A DNA stretch of 64,000 bases from Siderastrea siderea (Eukaryota; Cnidaria; Anthozoa; Scleractinia; Rhizangiidae): contig OZ034974.1 in assembly GCA_964030785.1 (NCBI GenBank), positions 46,754,003 through 46,818,002 on the forward strand, written 5' to 3'. The first letter of the stretch is position 1. Each line of letters begins with the position of its first letter. The notes under the pieces were generated by a model. That model saw only the letters and a program-made list of their open reading frames with translations, searched no databases and was not told the origin of the DNA. Made by a program: the position numbers and the translations under genes. Shown here one piece after another: positions 1 through 12,100 of this stretch.

Positions 1-12
1 AGGAAAAAAAAC

Positions 13-300
13 ATGAATTACCGGTTTTTTTTTAATTACGCAAAAGAAAATTGTAAAAATGACTGCGAAAATGACCATGCGTTATTCAGTCAGATAAATG
101 AATCAATAGGGTATCAAAATTCGGCGGATTTCTGTGAAATTTGGCCTGAACATTGCTTAGATGCTGTGAAATCAAAGTGTGTCTATTCTTTGCTGTTCGA
201 AATTGCCAGATTAATTAAAAAAATAACCAGTCAGAATATCGAAAAATGCTCAGATATTTTTCAGTATCACGATTGTCAGTTTCATTTCGATTGTTTTTGA
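13..300 (+). repeat. Fragment of an interspersed repeat, short ORF
   Basis: A 95-codon ORF lies here, but its middle (about 104-165) closely matches a second stretch at about 41804-41865: both read AAATGAAxCAATAGGGTAT and later AAATTTGGCCTGAACATTG. In the second copy the reading frame is broken by stops. I therefore read this as part of a dispersed repeat rather than a host gene. No protein family is recognised; the predicted peptide is rich in Cys, Asn and aromatic residues. Confidence 0.4.
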
Positions 301-313
301 GATGTCAATGGTT

Positions 314-660
314 GTTTACCATTTACAGGGGCAAACCAGTTGATCTACGGTTTATGTAAATGGTAAGGAAAGCCCTCCCGAATGGGAAATTCCGTTCGAG
401 ATAAGCATGTACCATTTGTGCGATTCGCTCTAATTTACATAGAGTCTGGAACTAGTCTGACAATTGGCGTAGGTCTTGGAACTGGTAGAAAAAGGTAAAT
501 GGAACACAATTTTCCGTTTGGATATTCCGGTTGGAAATTTTGGAGTACATCTCTGAAGACGTTCCGTTTATTTGGGAAATTTTCCGGTCGGGGGAACCAA
601 AAAAGTCTTGCCATTTACATTCCAACCAAAATTTCCGGATTTTTTCGGTAAATGGTAAAC
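314..660. mobile_element. TIR element, 347 bp (GTTTACCATTTAC ends)
   Basis: The stretch begins GTTTACCATTTAC and ends with its exact reverse complement GTAAATGGTAAAC. Subterminal copies of the same word occur inside (GTAAATGGTAAGG near 355, CCATTTACATTCC near 610). It has no coding capacity of note. A diverged copy of the left end lies at about 50590-50705 (TTGGTCCACGG followed by AAATGGTAAG), so this is a repeated family. It is a non-autonomous DNA transposon (MITE-like); superfamily not assigned. Confidence 0.7.
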
Positions 661-1232
661 ACTCAATATAACTACGTATTGACGTCTCAAAACCGAGCCA
701 GTGATTGGTTGAAAATTTCGCGCCGTTTTTGTTGGGCTCCTTCCATTCAAGACAGAACTTCAAAGTTTCTCGTTTGCCGTTTGAAAGATAAAGGAAGGCG
801 ATATTCAGCTTTGGAGTCCATGTTATCAAAAAGACAAGGTAAGACGAGAATTAAAACGTGTTTTCATTTGTTTTTAACAGTTTGTTTTTGTCGAGGTGTT
901 GCCGTGCGCGCGCTAATCACGCAATGATGTTTTTGAAAAAGTTTTGAATTAAATGCTCGTCGAGTTTGCGTTATTTTACCCGTTTTTTTTTTCACTTCTG
1001 GAACCTAACAAAACTACATAAAGATGCTACTTTGAATTTAGTTGTGCGAAGCACCGGTTTTTGGTGAGAAAAGTCCATATTTTGATCATTTTTCTGCAAA
1101 AAAAAGATTTGATAGCGCGTATAAACATTCGCGTTCAACACTTGACAAGTTGTAAGAATTTATATTTCAATATGTACAGGAAATTCTCAGTTTTGCGTTT
1201 GTTTTGCTCGAAAAACGATTGGATCATGATAC
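661..1232. other. Gene-free spacer
   Basis: A short open frame crosses the right end of the preceding TIR element (652-927 +), but it uses element sequence and has no recognisable motif. The rest is AT-rich, with homopolymer runs near 985 and 1100. I see no splice-bounded coding sequence. Confidence 0.5.
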
Positions 1233-1356
1233 AAAACTAATTGCGATTATGAGGCGGCAATTCTGCATTATATTGACGTCGTTGGAAGAACATATATTCT
1301 CTGTAAGCAGCCGTCAATATAATGCAGGATTGCCGTATTAAATTCGCAATTAGTTT
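1233..1356. mobile_element. Foldback MITE, 124 bp
   Basis: The left arm starts AAACTAATTGCGATTATGAG and continues through GCATTATATTGACG. The right arm is CGTCAATATAATGC...CGCAATTAGTTT. The arms are about 45 nt each around a 35-nt loop, so the whole element can fold back. The pentamer ATGAT flanks it on both sides within three bases of the arms and may be a target duplication. Confidence 0.7.
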
Positions 1357-1984
1357 ATATGATTGATTCTTTGTGATTGACACTGTGCAGTTATTTTGCC
1401 AATGCACTTGGATTTGACACCTTGTAATTCAATTGAATGGCACATGGTCATTTTAGCGGTTGTTTGCAATTTTCTTTTGCGGAGTTTAAGAAACCAGCAA
1501 TTCCTATTTTTTCCCAAAATCTACATTCATTGACCTTTCCAACGATATATAGTTTGCCGTGATTTCCTTTAAAATGGAGCATATACGGACTTTTTTCCCG
1601 GAGGACGCCCGCGAAGGTCCAGTGTAACCTTAATGAAAGCCATACTAGGTTCACAAAAGCGATATATAAATTAAACGATACAGGTCCACTTGTAGACGAC
1701 CTTATAGGGAAATCGTTCGTGGCAGAAAAGGCAACCGACTGATTCTGCAACATCTTTTCAAGCGTCCAATGTTACCCCGTTCCTAAACCAGTGGGAATAT
1801 GGTATATGAAACCGATCATAGTTTGCTAACACAACAACTTTAGCAGAAACAAAATTCACTTCTTCTACTTTAGTCCTGAAACTACCAAAACACTTATCCA
1901 CTACATCTAATAATTACCCAAACACTGCAAACACTATTTGCCCCACGTGGCCAGACGCTGCATCACCAACCAATACCCTGCAAA
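1357..1984. other. Gene-free spacer before the 67-bp array
   Basis: A 101-codon minus-strand ORF at 1448-1753 has no recognisable domain and no supporting splice context. From about 1920 the sequence becomes rich in CACTGCAAACACTAT-type words, which look like degenerate precursors of the tandem array that follows. Confidence 0.4.
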
Positions 1985-2655
1985 CACTATCAGTACCACC
2001 TGCCCCATACACTGCATACGCTATAAGTATCATCTGCCCGGACACTACATCAACTGATTGTACCACCTTCCCCATACACTGCATACGCTATAAGTATCAT
2101 CTGCCCGGACACTACATCAACTGATTGTACCACCTTCCCCATACACTGCATACGCTATAAGTATCATCTGCCCAGACACTACATCAACTGATTGTACCAC
2201 CTTCCCCATACACTGCATACGCTATAAGTATCATCTGCCCAGACACTACATCAACTGATTGTACCACCTGCCCCATACACTGCATACGCTATAAGTATCA
2301 TCTGCCCAGACACTACATCAACTGATTGTACCACCTGCCCCATACACTGCATACGCTATAAGTATCATCTGCCCAGGCACTACATCAACTGATTGTACCA
2401 CCTGCCCCATACACTGCATACGCTATAAGTATCATCTGCCCAGACACTGCATCAACTGATTGTACCACCTGCCCCATACACTGCATACGCTATAAGTATC
2501 ATCTGCCCAGACACTACATCAACTGATTGTACCACCTGCCCCATACATTGCATACGCTATAAGTATCATCTGCCCAGACACTTCATCAACTGATTGTACC
2601 ACCTGCCCCATACACTGCATACGCTGTAAGTACCACCTGCCCAGGCATTGCGTCC
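1985..2655. repeat. 67-bp tandem array, about 9 copies
   Basis: The word CAACTGATTGTACCACC recurs at 2051, 2118, 2185, 2252, 2319, 2386, 2453, 2520 and 2587, exactly 67 bp apart. Units differ by single bases (CCTTCC versus CCTGCC, CCCGGAC versus CCCAGAC), and the first three share the older-looking CCTTCC variant. The edges degrade into related CACTGC/CTGCCC words as far as about 2730. No ORF of interest runs through it. Confidence 0.95.
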
Positions 2656-2730
2656 ACTGTCACCAAACGCTGCATCAACTATCTGTACCACCTGCTTATA
2701 CACTGCCATCTGCTTGTAAACGACTTGCTT

Positions 2731-3393
2731 ATACACAGCAGCAACTCTCTGTATTTTACGCTTAGACTTTGCGTCCACCATCAGCATTACGTGTCTGTAC
2801 ATTACACTGCTTCCTCTACTTGCCCCACTGTGGACAAGTTGTTATTCTATCATGCAGTCAAAGGTTTTACTCACAGTTCATCCAAATCCCTCAATCCACG
2901 AAACAGACTTTCGTTCAAAAGCGTGAGATTATTGTTGTTCAGCCGCCTGCCCCAATGAAAATACACCAATAATAATATCATCTACTGTGATTTATATGTT
3001 GTTTATATATGATTAAAAAGTTTAATATATTATAGAGGCGAGAAGGCCACTATGGATGAGGAGACGGAAAGAGGTTCAATTGTGTTGACATTTTGTTTTA
3101 CCTGGGGAAGGATTCACTAAGTTATTACTTTTTTTTAGGCTGTAATCTAACCGTAGCATTTTGTTTTCTTTCACACTGCACTTTCAAGAATTGAGACGTA
3201 CAGTAAATCTGTAAGATTTCTGTCATGATACTCTAATATTCACGCCTACCCAAGCATTTAAAATCGCGCTAATAGACATAGGGGACAGAGACACTGTAAT
3301 TAACGCTGAGTTAATTTTGCCGAATCAGAACTTTTTAAGGTGTAAACAGAAATTAAGCAGTCTAGAATGATAATTAATAACAGCCATTAACTA
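2731..3393. other. Gene-free spacer
   Basis: Two overlapping plus-strand ORFs (77 and 67 codons, 2725-2972) start in the degenerate edge of the 67-bp array and are compositionally like it. I do not support them as genes. Otherwise AT-rich sequence without recognised features. Confidence 0.4.
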
Positions 3394-3425
3394 CTACTAC
3401 TACCACCACCACCACCACCACCACG

Positions 3426-3464
<39 letters not shown>

Positions 3465-3506
3465 ACTACTACTACTGCTACTACTACTACTACTGCTACT
3501 ACTAGC
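3394..3506. repeat. Compound trinucleotide microsatellite (CTA/CCA/GCT)n
   Basis: Runs of CTA/ACT, then eight or so CAC/CCA units, then ACT again, then eight GCT units, then ACT/GCT mixtures. It is a compound CNN microsatellite of about 110 bp. No long ORF uses it, so it is unlikely to code a homopolymer tract. Confidence 0.95.
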
Positions 3507-4240
3507 GCCAAATCAAGAACTATTGTCTAACAAAGAAAAAATAGATCTCCACTTACAATCGGATTAACCGTGTATTTTTGCTGAAGATATTATCCGACAG
3601 GTTTTGCAGGTGGTTATATTGCAAATATCTAAAAAAGCAAGTGTAAAAATTTAATCCTCGGACGCACGACAAGCTAACTTATACCCACACCGTGGTTAAA
3701 GGTTTTTTCTAATAGCATTTTACTAACATCAAAATTTACATGAATATCTACAGTACCAAATGAAATCAACATTTACACTGCCATTTACATTACATTAAAC
3801 GTGTAGAATTACTGATGCCTATTTGTTTAAGGATATATGCCACGTAAAATAAAATAATGAAGTAACTGAATAAGTGCATTACCGAATCGAAAAATAAAAA
3901 ATAAATAAACAAATAAACAAATAAATACATGGTTTACGTCACTCACAGTGTGCAGTGTAGATAACTTAAAGTGCACAGTTCTTTCCTTTTTTATATATAT
4001 ATACTCATTATCAAAAATGCCACTCAGACTCGGGTGGATTAAGGAATGGCTCCTCATGAAATATCACCTTTTTTCGACATTTTTGTAGAAGCGTTGCTAT
4101 TCAAGAAAAAATGGCTTATAATTGTGTAATAAGAGACAAATCAATTTTTTGGATAAATTAGTGTGTTTGCTGCCGTCACATGATCGGCCACGCCCTAATT
4201 TATGCAAAATTTGCAATAGTTCGATTACAACATGATAATT
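3507..4240. other. Gene-free spacer
   Basis: AT-rich sequence; contains a short (AAAT)n-like tract at about 3890-3930 and a (TA)n tract near 3992-4002. The minus-strand 76-codon ORF at 3827-4057 is built largely from these simple sequences and is rejected as a gene. Confidence 0.4.
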
Positions 4241-4356
4241 AACAATTATTCTACGATGGCGCGCTGGATATCGAATGATAGATAACCAACGAGGCGCGTA
4301 GCGCCGAGTTGGTTATAATCATTTGATATCCAGCAAGCCCGAGTAGAATAATTGTT
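4241..4356. mobile_element. Foldback MITE, 116 bp
   Basis: Starts AACAATTATTCTAC and ends GTAGAATAATTGTT. The arms extend through CTGGATATCGAATGAT on the left and ATCATTTGATATCCAG on the right, and the loop is itself a small palindrome, GGCGCGTAGCGCC. Nearly the whole element folds back. Non-autonomous and non-coding. Confidence 0.75.
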
Positions 4357-6060
4357 TTATTAAAAACTTAACCACTATTAAAAAAAATCAAGAAAGAAAG
4401 GGAAAAATGAGAAAAGAAATTTGAACGGAACAAGAATCGCTCACATGACTGAACGAAACAGGCGCCAAAACCTTGCGAAGTGTTGCAGCGTTTCATTGCA
4501 AAGCTGAATGAATCAATGAAAACTGCTCGAAAGTGAACAAAGTAGCACAAGTTTTGGAAAGAAATCTTCTAATTATTGGCTCTGAAATATGGTACATGTT
4601 TGATTTTTCCTGAAACATTGTTGTTATCATCGTTCAAAGCGGATTGAAGCTGTACAATTTCACCATAGTAGCTGCTGGAGTTGAAACTGAACAAGTTTGT
4701 AATCTCTTCGCACAACGGAGCCATCATGTGCGTGTTTCATCGAACTGAAGACAGAACAAATTGGAACTTGAAGAGGTAATTTCCATGCAGCTCAGTAGCA
4801 AGATTACTGTAGTGAGGAACACTAGAAGTCACCATCATAGTTTCTTAAATGCAAAGTGCAAAATGCAGTTGTTTTCGGTTTAGAGGTTGCGGACGGAATG
4901 GTAAGCTTAAAAACAACATTCAAACAACTGGAAAAGCGATTCAACTCCGTTTTCATGGCATCCGATTTCTATCTGAGCATTTGGACCTGTTGGAACACAG
5001 AGCTACAACGAGTGCAGGTAAACCAGTGTCAATTTTGCGTGTTAAAGGCGAAAAAAATCTCGCCCTTCCTTCCTTCTTGGTAGTTTGCCGCTGTATTTTT
5101 TTAGTACTTGCTTAGACTGCTTCATGATTTTCACACCGACTCGCCATGAATGTGTGATAGTTTTTATTAAATGCTCCTGCCCCATTTCACTGTGTTTTAT
5201 TTTATGTCTTGTCTTGATATTTTGAAGTGGAAAGCTTTCCTGATAAAACCTACCGTGTCCAATTTCAATGATCGACGTGACGATCGATGAAAGAAATTAA
5301 TTGTAAACACGACGCTTAATGCTTAAATTTCTATTTCTGCACAGTTTCTTCAAACAATTTTGACTTGTGTTAGACGACGCTGTTGGTGATGCTTGTTGGT
5401 GACGATGTTGGAATTTCTGCTTAATATAAATTCGCTGCCAAGTGATTTTTCTCGTCCATTTTTCTCGTCGGGTTGCTCGCGAGGAAAAAACTTTCAGCTC
5501 ACTTTGTTGTTGAGTGTTCATTGACCATATTTGTCGCAGCAGGTATATGAGCTGATAGCCTAGCTCCGTTCAGCCAATCAAAATGCTAGAAATCCAATAT
5601 ACCTAGTCCAGTTTTTAATAATCAACGTTATAACAACCCATCTTTCTTCCAAAATCTCCACAATGTGGAACGGCAGTTTTCTGAAAACGTTAATTGTTAC
5701 GTAACTATTAACTGTTTTTCTCTAGTCCCAGTCCCTCTCCAAAATTAAAACGTCATCGTTTAAAGAAAGTACCTAAATTCTCAAAACCCCAATTAGTTCC
5801 CTAAACCTTTTGCCTCAAGTCATTGACACAAGGCAATCTTAATGGGAATTCGTTTTCTTAAAATATTGTAAATTTCAATCAAAATAATTTGTAAAAAGTG
5901 GGTGCGGTATGTCACGTGACGTAAAAACAAAGTTCACGAAGACAAAAATTAAATACTTCAAGGAAATGCTCGACTCTGCCAAACTTTCTGATCAGTACCT
6001 TGAAAATATTCTAAACTAGTCCACCCCCCTCCAAATCAGCGGAGACCCTTTCCTTAATTC
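4357..6060. other. Gene-free region
   Basis: Several ORFs of 60-88 codons occur on both strands (for example 4849-5115 plus and 5297-5521 minus), but none shows a domain, signal peptide or conserved splice-bounded structure. I cannot exclude small unrecognised exons. Confidence 0.35.
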
Positions 6061-6069
6061 ACTTGAGGA

Positions 6070-6250
6070 CGGACGGGGAAGGGGGGGAGGGGGCGGGTTA
6101 GACACTGCCGCCCCCCGTAAGGTTTTTCTTCATTTTTTCCAAGACAATTTTTCATCAGCACCTACCGTTTTCAGTAGCTGTATGCATATCCCTTAGACAT
6201 ATTTTCACACACGTTTACTGAGAACCGGTCGCTATAGGTACGAGATATGA
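6070..6250. repeat. Interspersed repeat, copy 1
   Basis: The stretch GTTTTTCTTCATTTTTTCCAAGA...TCATCAGCACCTACC...TAGCTGTATGCATATCCC closely parallels 28915-29005, which reads TTTTTCTTCAACTTTATCAAGA...TCATCAGCACCTGTC...TAGCTGTGCGTATATCCC. Both follow a G-rich tract. Non-coding dispersed repeat, family unknown. Confidence 0.6.
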
Positions 6251-6664
6251 CGTCATACGTAGCAGGTTGTCAAGCCATTTTTGAGTAAAATACGTGTTTT
6301 TCACCTTTTTAAGTGATAAAAGCACAGAATGTTGATAAAAAGAAGCAAAGTGCTAAATTATGTCATATTTTGCGTTTTAAACATCAAAAACAGGTAATTT
6401 CTAATTTGGGGGTAAAATCCAAGATGGCGGTCAATATGGCCACCATCTTGGGTGGTGTCACAGGCCCCCATTAGCGCCGAAACCCATAATAATTAATTAC
6501 CTCATCTTGTAGAGCATATTATAGGCCATATTGTAACATATCAAAAGCCCAAGAGGGGCTTTCATCAACTCCCTTGTACCACGATGGGAGTGTGAATTTG
6601 CTTGTACGTCCGAGGGTTAATACATTTTAAAGAAGCTACGTCACGGATAATGCATCCTAAAAAC

Positions 6665-6697
6665 TTGGCAAGTTTTTTCAAGTTTGTCATTCGTAAT
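6665..6697. repeat. 33-bp word shared with 47078-47110
   Basis: An identical 33-bp word beginning TTGGCAAGTTTTTTCAAG occurs here and at 47078-47110. Here it lies inside a 62-codon minus-strand ORF (6565-6753) that reads LRMTNLKKLAKF across it. At the other site the frame is not preserved. It is probably a remnant of a common repeat; function unknown. Confidence 0.55.
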
Positions 6698-7795
6698 TCG
6701 TAAGGCATCTTGCTTATTGAATTTCCTGGTGGTGCAAAGTGGTTGATGAACACCCCTTGTTGGTTTCTTGTTCTGTTACAATACGTGGAAAAGATTTAAC
6801 CTTTAGTACAAAGTTAAAGTTAACGACATCTTAGAAAAAATAGAAATTCAATTTTTTGTTTGGGTGTTTCAGGTTGGGGGGGAGGGGGATGTTGAGGAGG
6901 GTTAAAAAAAGCAGTAGCGATGTACTTACAGGTACTTTAAGTTTTGCAAACCATGAAACACGCCTTCGTCTAACTGGGTCAGATTGTTGTCCGTTAAAAG
7001 CCTGTTACATTTGCAAAGAAATCATATCTTTAGGTGAAAATGTACATTTTACAGAAATGTAAAGTTTCATTTACATTTTCATCCAGCATAACAAAACTAA
7101 AAGAAAAGTTCTGAGCTGCTTAAAAAAAACAAAACAAAACACAGCAACAAGAACAACACTATTGGAAGGCGTCAAAACAAAATTCCTATCTTTTACTGTT
7201 GTAGATATTTTGTATGCTAATTTTCTACTCAGGATCTCGAACTTAAAAATGGCTGACGATCAGTCGAATCGCCGTTCAGTTTTAGCGTTACAAACTTTAA
7301 TGGTAGCCGCAAAAATACTAAAAAGAAATTTAAAAAAAGGTAAATAAATAGCGCGCTTAAGTCTGCTAACGCACTCAAACTATAATGCTTGAGATTAATT
7401 TCTTTCGAAAACAGGCTAGCAGGTAAAATAAGAAACAAAGTGTTTTGGGTGAAGAAGACTTGTCCGAATTCACCTTAGATACTAACTGCATTAGAATTAC
7501 GTCCATGTGTCGCAGAAGTACACTGTCATGTTCTAGCTAGCTTCTACGCACCGTTACGTTTTAGACTCTTAGAATTCTTAACCAGTAATTTTTGCAAGCG
7601 AACATTTCCACTGATCCTGAGAGGGGACGCTAAAAATGTTAAAACCACGCAGCCCCTTTCTTAATGCAAAATACTACATAACAAAAGCGAATGGATTTTC
7701 GCATTGTACAAAGGCAAAATATCTAGGCTAGGTTTACACTAGAGCAAAAATCACCAATGGACGTTTCTGTTTTGATTAAAGGAATTTTTACTTAC

Positions 7796-7867
7796 AAAGT
7801 TTCCAGCTCACGAGTGTTGTTAAATATCCCAGGAGGCAACTGTTCCAAACCATTGCTTTCCAACCAC
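7796..7867 (-). CDS. Leucine-rich repeat exon (most 3' recognised)
   Basis: On the minus strand a TTTGTAG acceptor precedes a 72-nt exon and a GTAAGTAAA donor follows it. Read after one leading base (third base of a split codon) it gives WLESNGLEQLPPGIFNN followed by TRELETL, a canonical 24-residue LRR (LxxNxLxxLPxGxF). It ends on TT, so the final Leu codon is split and both introns are phase 2, as in the exons at 21.7-27.4 kb. There is an N-glycosylation sequon (NNT). One LRR per phase-2 exon is typical of extracellular LRR receptors such as the LGR (relaxin/glycoprotein-hormone receptor) group, and also occurs in other LRR families. About 13.9 kb separates it from the exon at 21.7 kb, so it might belong to a neighbouring paralogue. 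Confidence 0.8.
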
Positions 7868-9090
7868 CTACAAAAATCGATACAATCATGGATGACCTCG
7901 ACCAATTAATCTTCTCACCTTTTAATTACAAGTAAGAAAGTTTTAAACATACACTAACTCCAGGCATAAATATAGACATGTTTTTGGCCCAAAAAGTGGC
8001 GTTAGCAGTAATCAGAGTACATTAAAGCGGACTGCAGGACAGAAAGCTCCACTCGAAATTGTCAGTTACATCCTTCAAATATTATATAATGAAGGATATT
8101 GGATGTTTTTTTTACGTCAGTAGCTCTTTAGCGTGAAAACGCGACTACGAAGTTCATGGCATTTGTTTTCACCATTGTTGCGCCACAATCAGCAGGTAGA
8201 AGAAGAATACTTAATTACTGGAAAACAAGTACCAAGCCTTACTCGGGAGGCATTGTTATAAAAAAGCCGCCGTCTAACCTTTCCTAGCTCGCGGGTCGAA
8301 CGAAACTCCGATTTCCGGTCTCTTCTACTGGACTAGACTGCCATTGATTACCATCGATTTCATCGACTCGCATTGCGTTCCGTCGAGGGAAGGTTTCTTT
8401 CCTTTAGTAATCATTTGATTTTGTATTCGCGCGGGAGTTGTCATGATAATCAGATAGGAGCTCCTATCCGTTTATTTTTCAAGCATACGCATCTCAAGCT
8501 GGATCAAGAACAAGCTGGCTAACGCTTCTACATTTATGGTCAATCATCCCTGTTTACTTTAAATTGACATTATGTGGATGATGATGCATGTGTCGCAATA
8601 AGAAATGAAATTGTAAATTATGGGCTCCACTTCTTAGACATGTATCAAGAGTTTCAAAGTTTGCATTTATTTTGAACTAAGCTTTTTTTTTTTTTTCATT
8701 TTTGACTACACGCCATGCTGCCGTATAGATACGAATGGAAGATCACGTTTACGTTCATTGGACTTAGTGACAAGCGTCTCATTAAGATTTTATTATTTGA
8801 TTAAACTCAGAAGTGACAACAATCGATATCACTGAGGACAATCGACAATAAGCAACGACATTCGATAATGATACATAATAATCGATGATCACCGATATTA
8901 ATCGACGTCAATTGATTATCGATTACTTATCGCGGAAAAATCACACTAATGTCCGTCATCGATTACTAGTATTAATCAACTAATTAATATCGATTAGTAT
9001 CGATTAACATCGATTTCCATCGATTCATTAATTATGCCGGGCCTACTGAGACCCAATAAAATGTCTGAGCCGCAAGCGTAGGTCCCCTCA
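7868..9090 (-). other. Probable intron sequence
   Basis: No coding sequence is recognised. A motif cluster at 8822-9024 is listed separately, and a 14-nt poly-T tract lies near 8684. It lies between LRR exons on the minus strand, if the 7.8-kb exon and the 21.7-kb exon belong to the same transcript. Confidence 0.4.
8822..9024. repeat. Dense cluster of ATCGAT motifs
   Basis: Eight exact ATCGAT words lie within 203 bp, starting at 8822, 8881, 8918, 8958, 8989, 8999, 9009 and 9019, along with near matches such as ATCGAC, TTCGAT and ATTGAT. Four carry TA directly after (ATCGATTA). There is no strict period, so it is either a very degenerate tandem repeat or a cluster of homotypic binding sites. 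ATCGAT is the core of CUT/Onecut homeodomain sites; that link is established knowledge of those factors, and its use here is inference. Confidence 0.7.
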
Positions 9091-9097
9091 AAAAACA

Positions 9098-9149
<52 letters not shown>
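9098..9149. repeat. (ATA)n microsatellite
   Basis: About 17 uninterrupted AAT/ATA units. On the minus strand it encodes the poly-Leu run of a spurious 67-codon ORF (9088-9291). It may be the A-rich tail of an old LINE or SINE insertion, but no element body is recognised beside it. Confidence 0.9.
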
Positions 9150-9151
<2 letters not shown>

Positions 9152-12100
9152 GACCCGGTGCCGGTGTAGCTAAATTCCAGCATTTTTCGAAGCGTATTGT
9201 CAGAAAAATGAACAAAATTTAGAAATTTATCCATCTGGTAACTGAAGTTGTAGTTCTTTGTTGCATGTGCAAGTGTAAGTACAGTCTTCATCCCTTGTTC
9301 CGAGCAGCTAATGAGTTGTTTTTTAACCTACCAAAGGCTAGCCTGCGAATACAGCCGCCTCTCCGCGCTCCGGCCGCTTGCCGCGTTACTTACAGCGTTT
9401 TCAGCTTGCGGTTTCTATCAAATATTCCATCTGGCAGGGCTTTCAGCTTGTTTTCAGATAAGAACCTGCCAACGAAAGACCAAACACCGCACTTTTCTGG
9501 AGTGTTTAAGAAAGCACCCCTTTCCCCGCCGTCAGTCCCCACACTTTGTTGATCCGTAGAAGGCAGCTTGTGTCAAAGTAGTTTTTTAATAACGTATTTT
9601 ATTATATAGTAGTTTCGTATACAGCTTTAATTGGAAATCTATTTTATGTAATTAGCTTTTTTAGTGCTTCTTTTATTGTAATGCTTAGTAGAGGGCCTCT
9701 AGTTTATTAGCACTGCTATTGTGAGCCACCAGGGCCAGAGAGGGAGAAGCACGGGACATTACATTTTAGATGTAATCTTAAACATTTCTGCACTAGTATT
9801 TCATTTTTACTTTTGATTAGAGATTTGTGTTTAATTGTCAATGTTTTTCATGTAAAGTTTATTGTATTAAATAATAGTCTTAGTTTTGTTAAGTTTTTAC
9901 ATTTTCAATAACCGCTTTTAAACTGATACACTATTACCCCGTGCACCGACTGATACCAGCAATTCTGACGGTTTTTGTAGTATCGCATTTAAAATTCTTT
10001 AACATCCTAGTAGGGGACACGGGTTAAGGCCCGTTGGATTGCTGTCTCTCCCTTCCGTGAGAAATGCCTGGACTCTCATAACTGCATCCGTGTGAAATGG
10101 TCTACTTATGAATATAATACACTTATGAGTTCGAGTTAGAATTTCGAGTTCGAGTTAGAACTTCGAGTTCAAGTCAAAATTTCGAGTTCGAGTCAAAATT
10201 CCAATTTATTTTTTTTTTTAATTTCTAACCTACTATTATTATCATTATTATTATTAAGAATAATTGTAGCTTTCGGTAGGTTTTAAGTTTCATTTTCGAT
10301 TAAAATGTCCCGGGGGCGTATGACAATAGACGACGTACAGTGTAGGCATTCAGTCAGATTTTATTTCGGTCACGCTTCGCTCAAATTTGAGCAAGCTTGA
10401 TGTCGCAGGATAATAATAATAATAATAATTAAAAACAATATTATAATTACAATAAGAACCTTCCCAGAAAGCTTTGCACCAGAAAAATTTCAATGCTAAA
10501 TAACTTAGTTAATTTGTGGTCGAAGAGAATGCTGTAACATGTGTTATTTACAACTTCGTGAAAGTTATCCCTCATATTAACTTAGGGTGATGACGTCATC
10601 ATTCACGTGACTATGGCAAAAAATATGTTTTAGCTCACTGCAAGAAGAGGCCTCCATCAATTCAAAAGCAGATAACGTGCCCTGATAGTCATTGGAATGC
10701 GCAATATGGAAATTGCCAGTTGACATCTGGCATTTGAAAGTTAAGGTGGCTCTGTACAGGAGCATTTCCCAGGGGACTGGTAAGGAGTCAGTAGCTATGG
10801 TAACTTAAGGCGGAGAGAAACAAAGCTTGGCTGGTTAATAGAACTTCGCATGAAAGTAAAGACCATGATATGCTCACTGTTGTGACGTCATTGGTCACGT
10901 GACCAGAGCGCACAGAAAATTCAAATCACTTTAAAACTGCTTTAAGCTCAATAAATTCGTAATTTCTCACAATAATATTACAGAAAAATTGCAAGTTATT
11001 CAAAAACGTCCATTATTATTTTTCCTTTTGAAAAAAGCACGATGAAAAATGAACCTTAAACTTTTGATAATCCCCTGTTTTGTGAGGTTTTAATATAAAT
11101 GTAAAAACGAATCAGCATATTTGGTTTCAAACTATGCTCTTTCTAACTACGTTAACAGTGTTTTTTTAAAAATTCGTTTTCATATAGCTTAGGGATGTGA
11201 ACTTGCAGGCACGCGGAGTACTGGGCACCAATGTCACGGATTGCTCAGGAAGACTGGTGCACTTTTTAGGCGCGGCCGCATAGCTAGCGACAAAAGCTGA
11301 ACAATGGGGTGAAAAGTTGTTTTTACTTTCTACATGGTCCGTTTCTGCGAAAGAATTGTTATTGGTTTCTCGGAAAGAGGACAGCACTTCATTTTTCGCT
11401 GCATTGCTCATGTCAGGTACGTGTAATTATAGCTTTTTATTGTCTTCGGTAAACAGCTTATTATATTAGCAGGGCTTTACCGATCGATCATTATAGTTTA
11501 ATGTTTCATATTTATCGTTAGTCCAGTGCTTAAATAATTTGCCATTTTCGTTACGGTAGCAAAAAGCCGAAAGATAGACACTTAGGTTGGTAACTAAAGT
11601 TTATTAAGTTTCGTAAGTCTTAAAATAAACGTTGTATGAAGTGATGTAGTTTTTGTACACTCGTCTGTAAATCGTATGTTATTTGTTGGCCAGTAAAGTG
11701 TAGCTGATCGCATCCTTTATGTTTTCAGTAACTTTAATTACAGCGTTGATGTTAAAATTAATGTTTCAAACAGCTATTGCTTAAAGCAAGAAGGTCAGGC
11801 TATTCTCCTAATGTTGATACTGGCAGATAAGCTTAAATTCTTTTGTGTAGCATCATTTAAGCTTACGTGTTGTAAACATCTCATAACAACATAACATACA
11901 CTGTAACACATAACATACTTTATTTTATCTCCAACTCCATTTGTTTATTAGCTGAGCTTTTCATCACTGCTTGCAAATTATTTATATACATCTAGTGACT
12001 CACGAATGTTTCTTAGATCAAGTAAGGTTCAAAGCTATAGTTGGCATGATCTGATGACAAACAACAAATTTAAATTTTGAATTAGGTACATGTAAAACTT

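Noticed and set aside
2051..2653. Regular 67-bp repeats considered as a CRISPR array
   Set aside because: The units are contiguous with no unique spacers, and the sequence is clearly eukaryotic.
9088..9291. ORF ending in poly-Leu, like a signal peptide
   Set aside because: The Leu run is the (ATA)n microsatellite, and it sits at the wrong end for a signal peptide.
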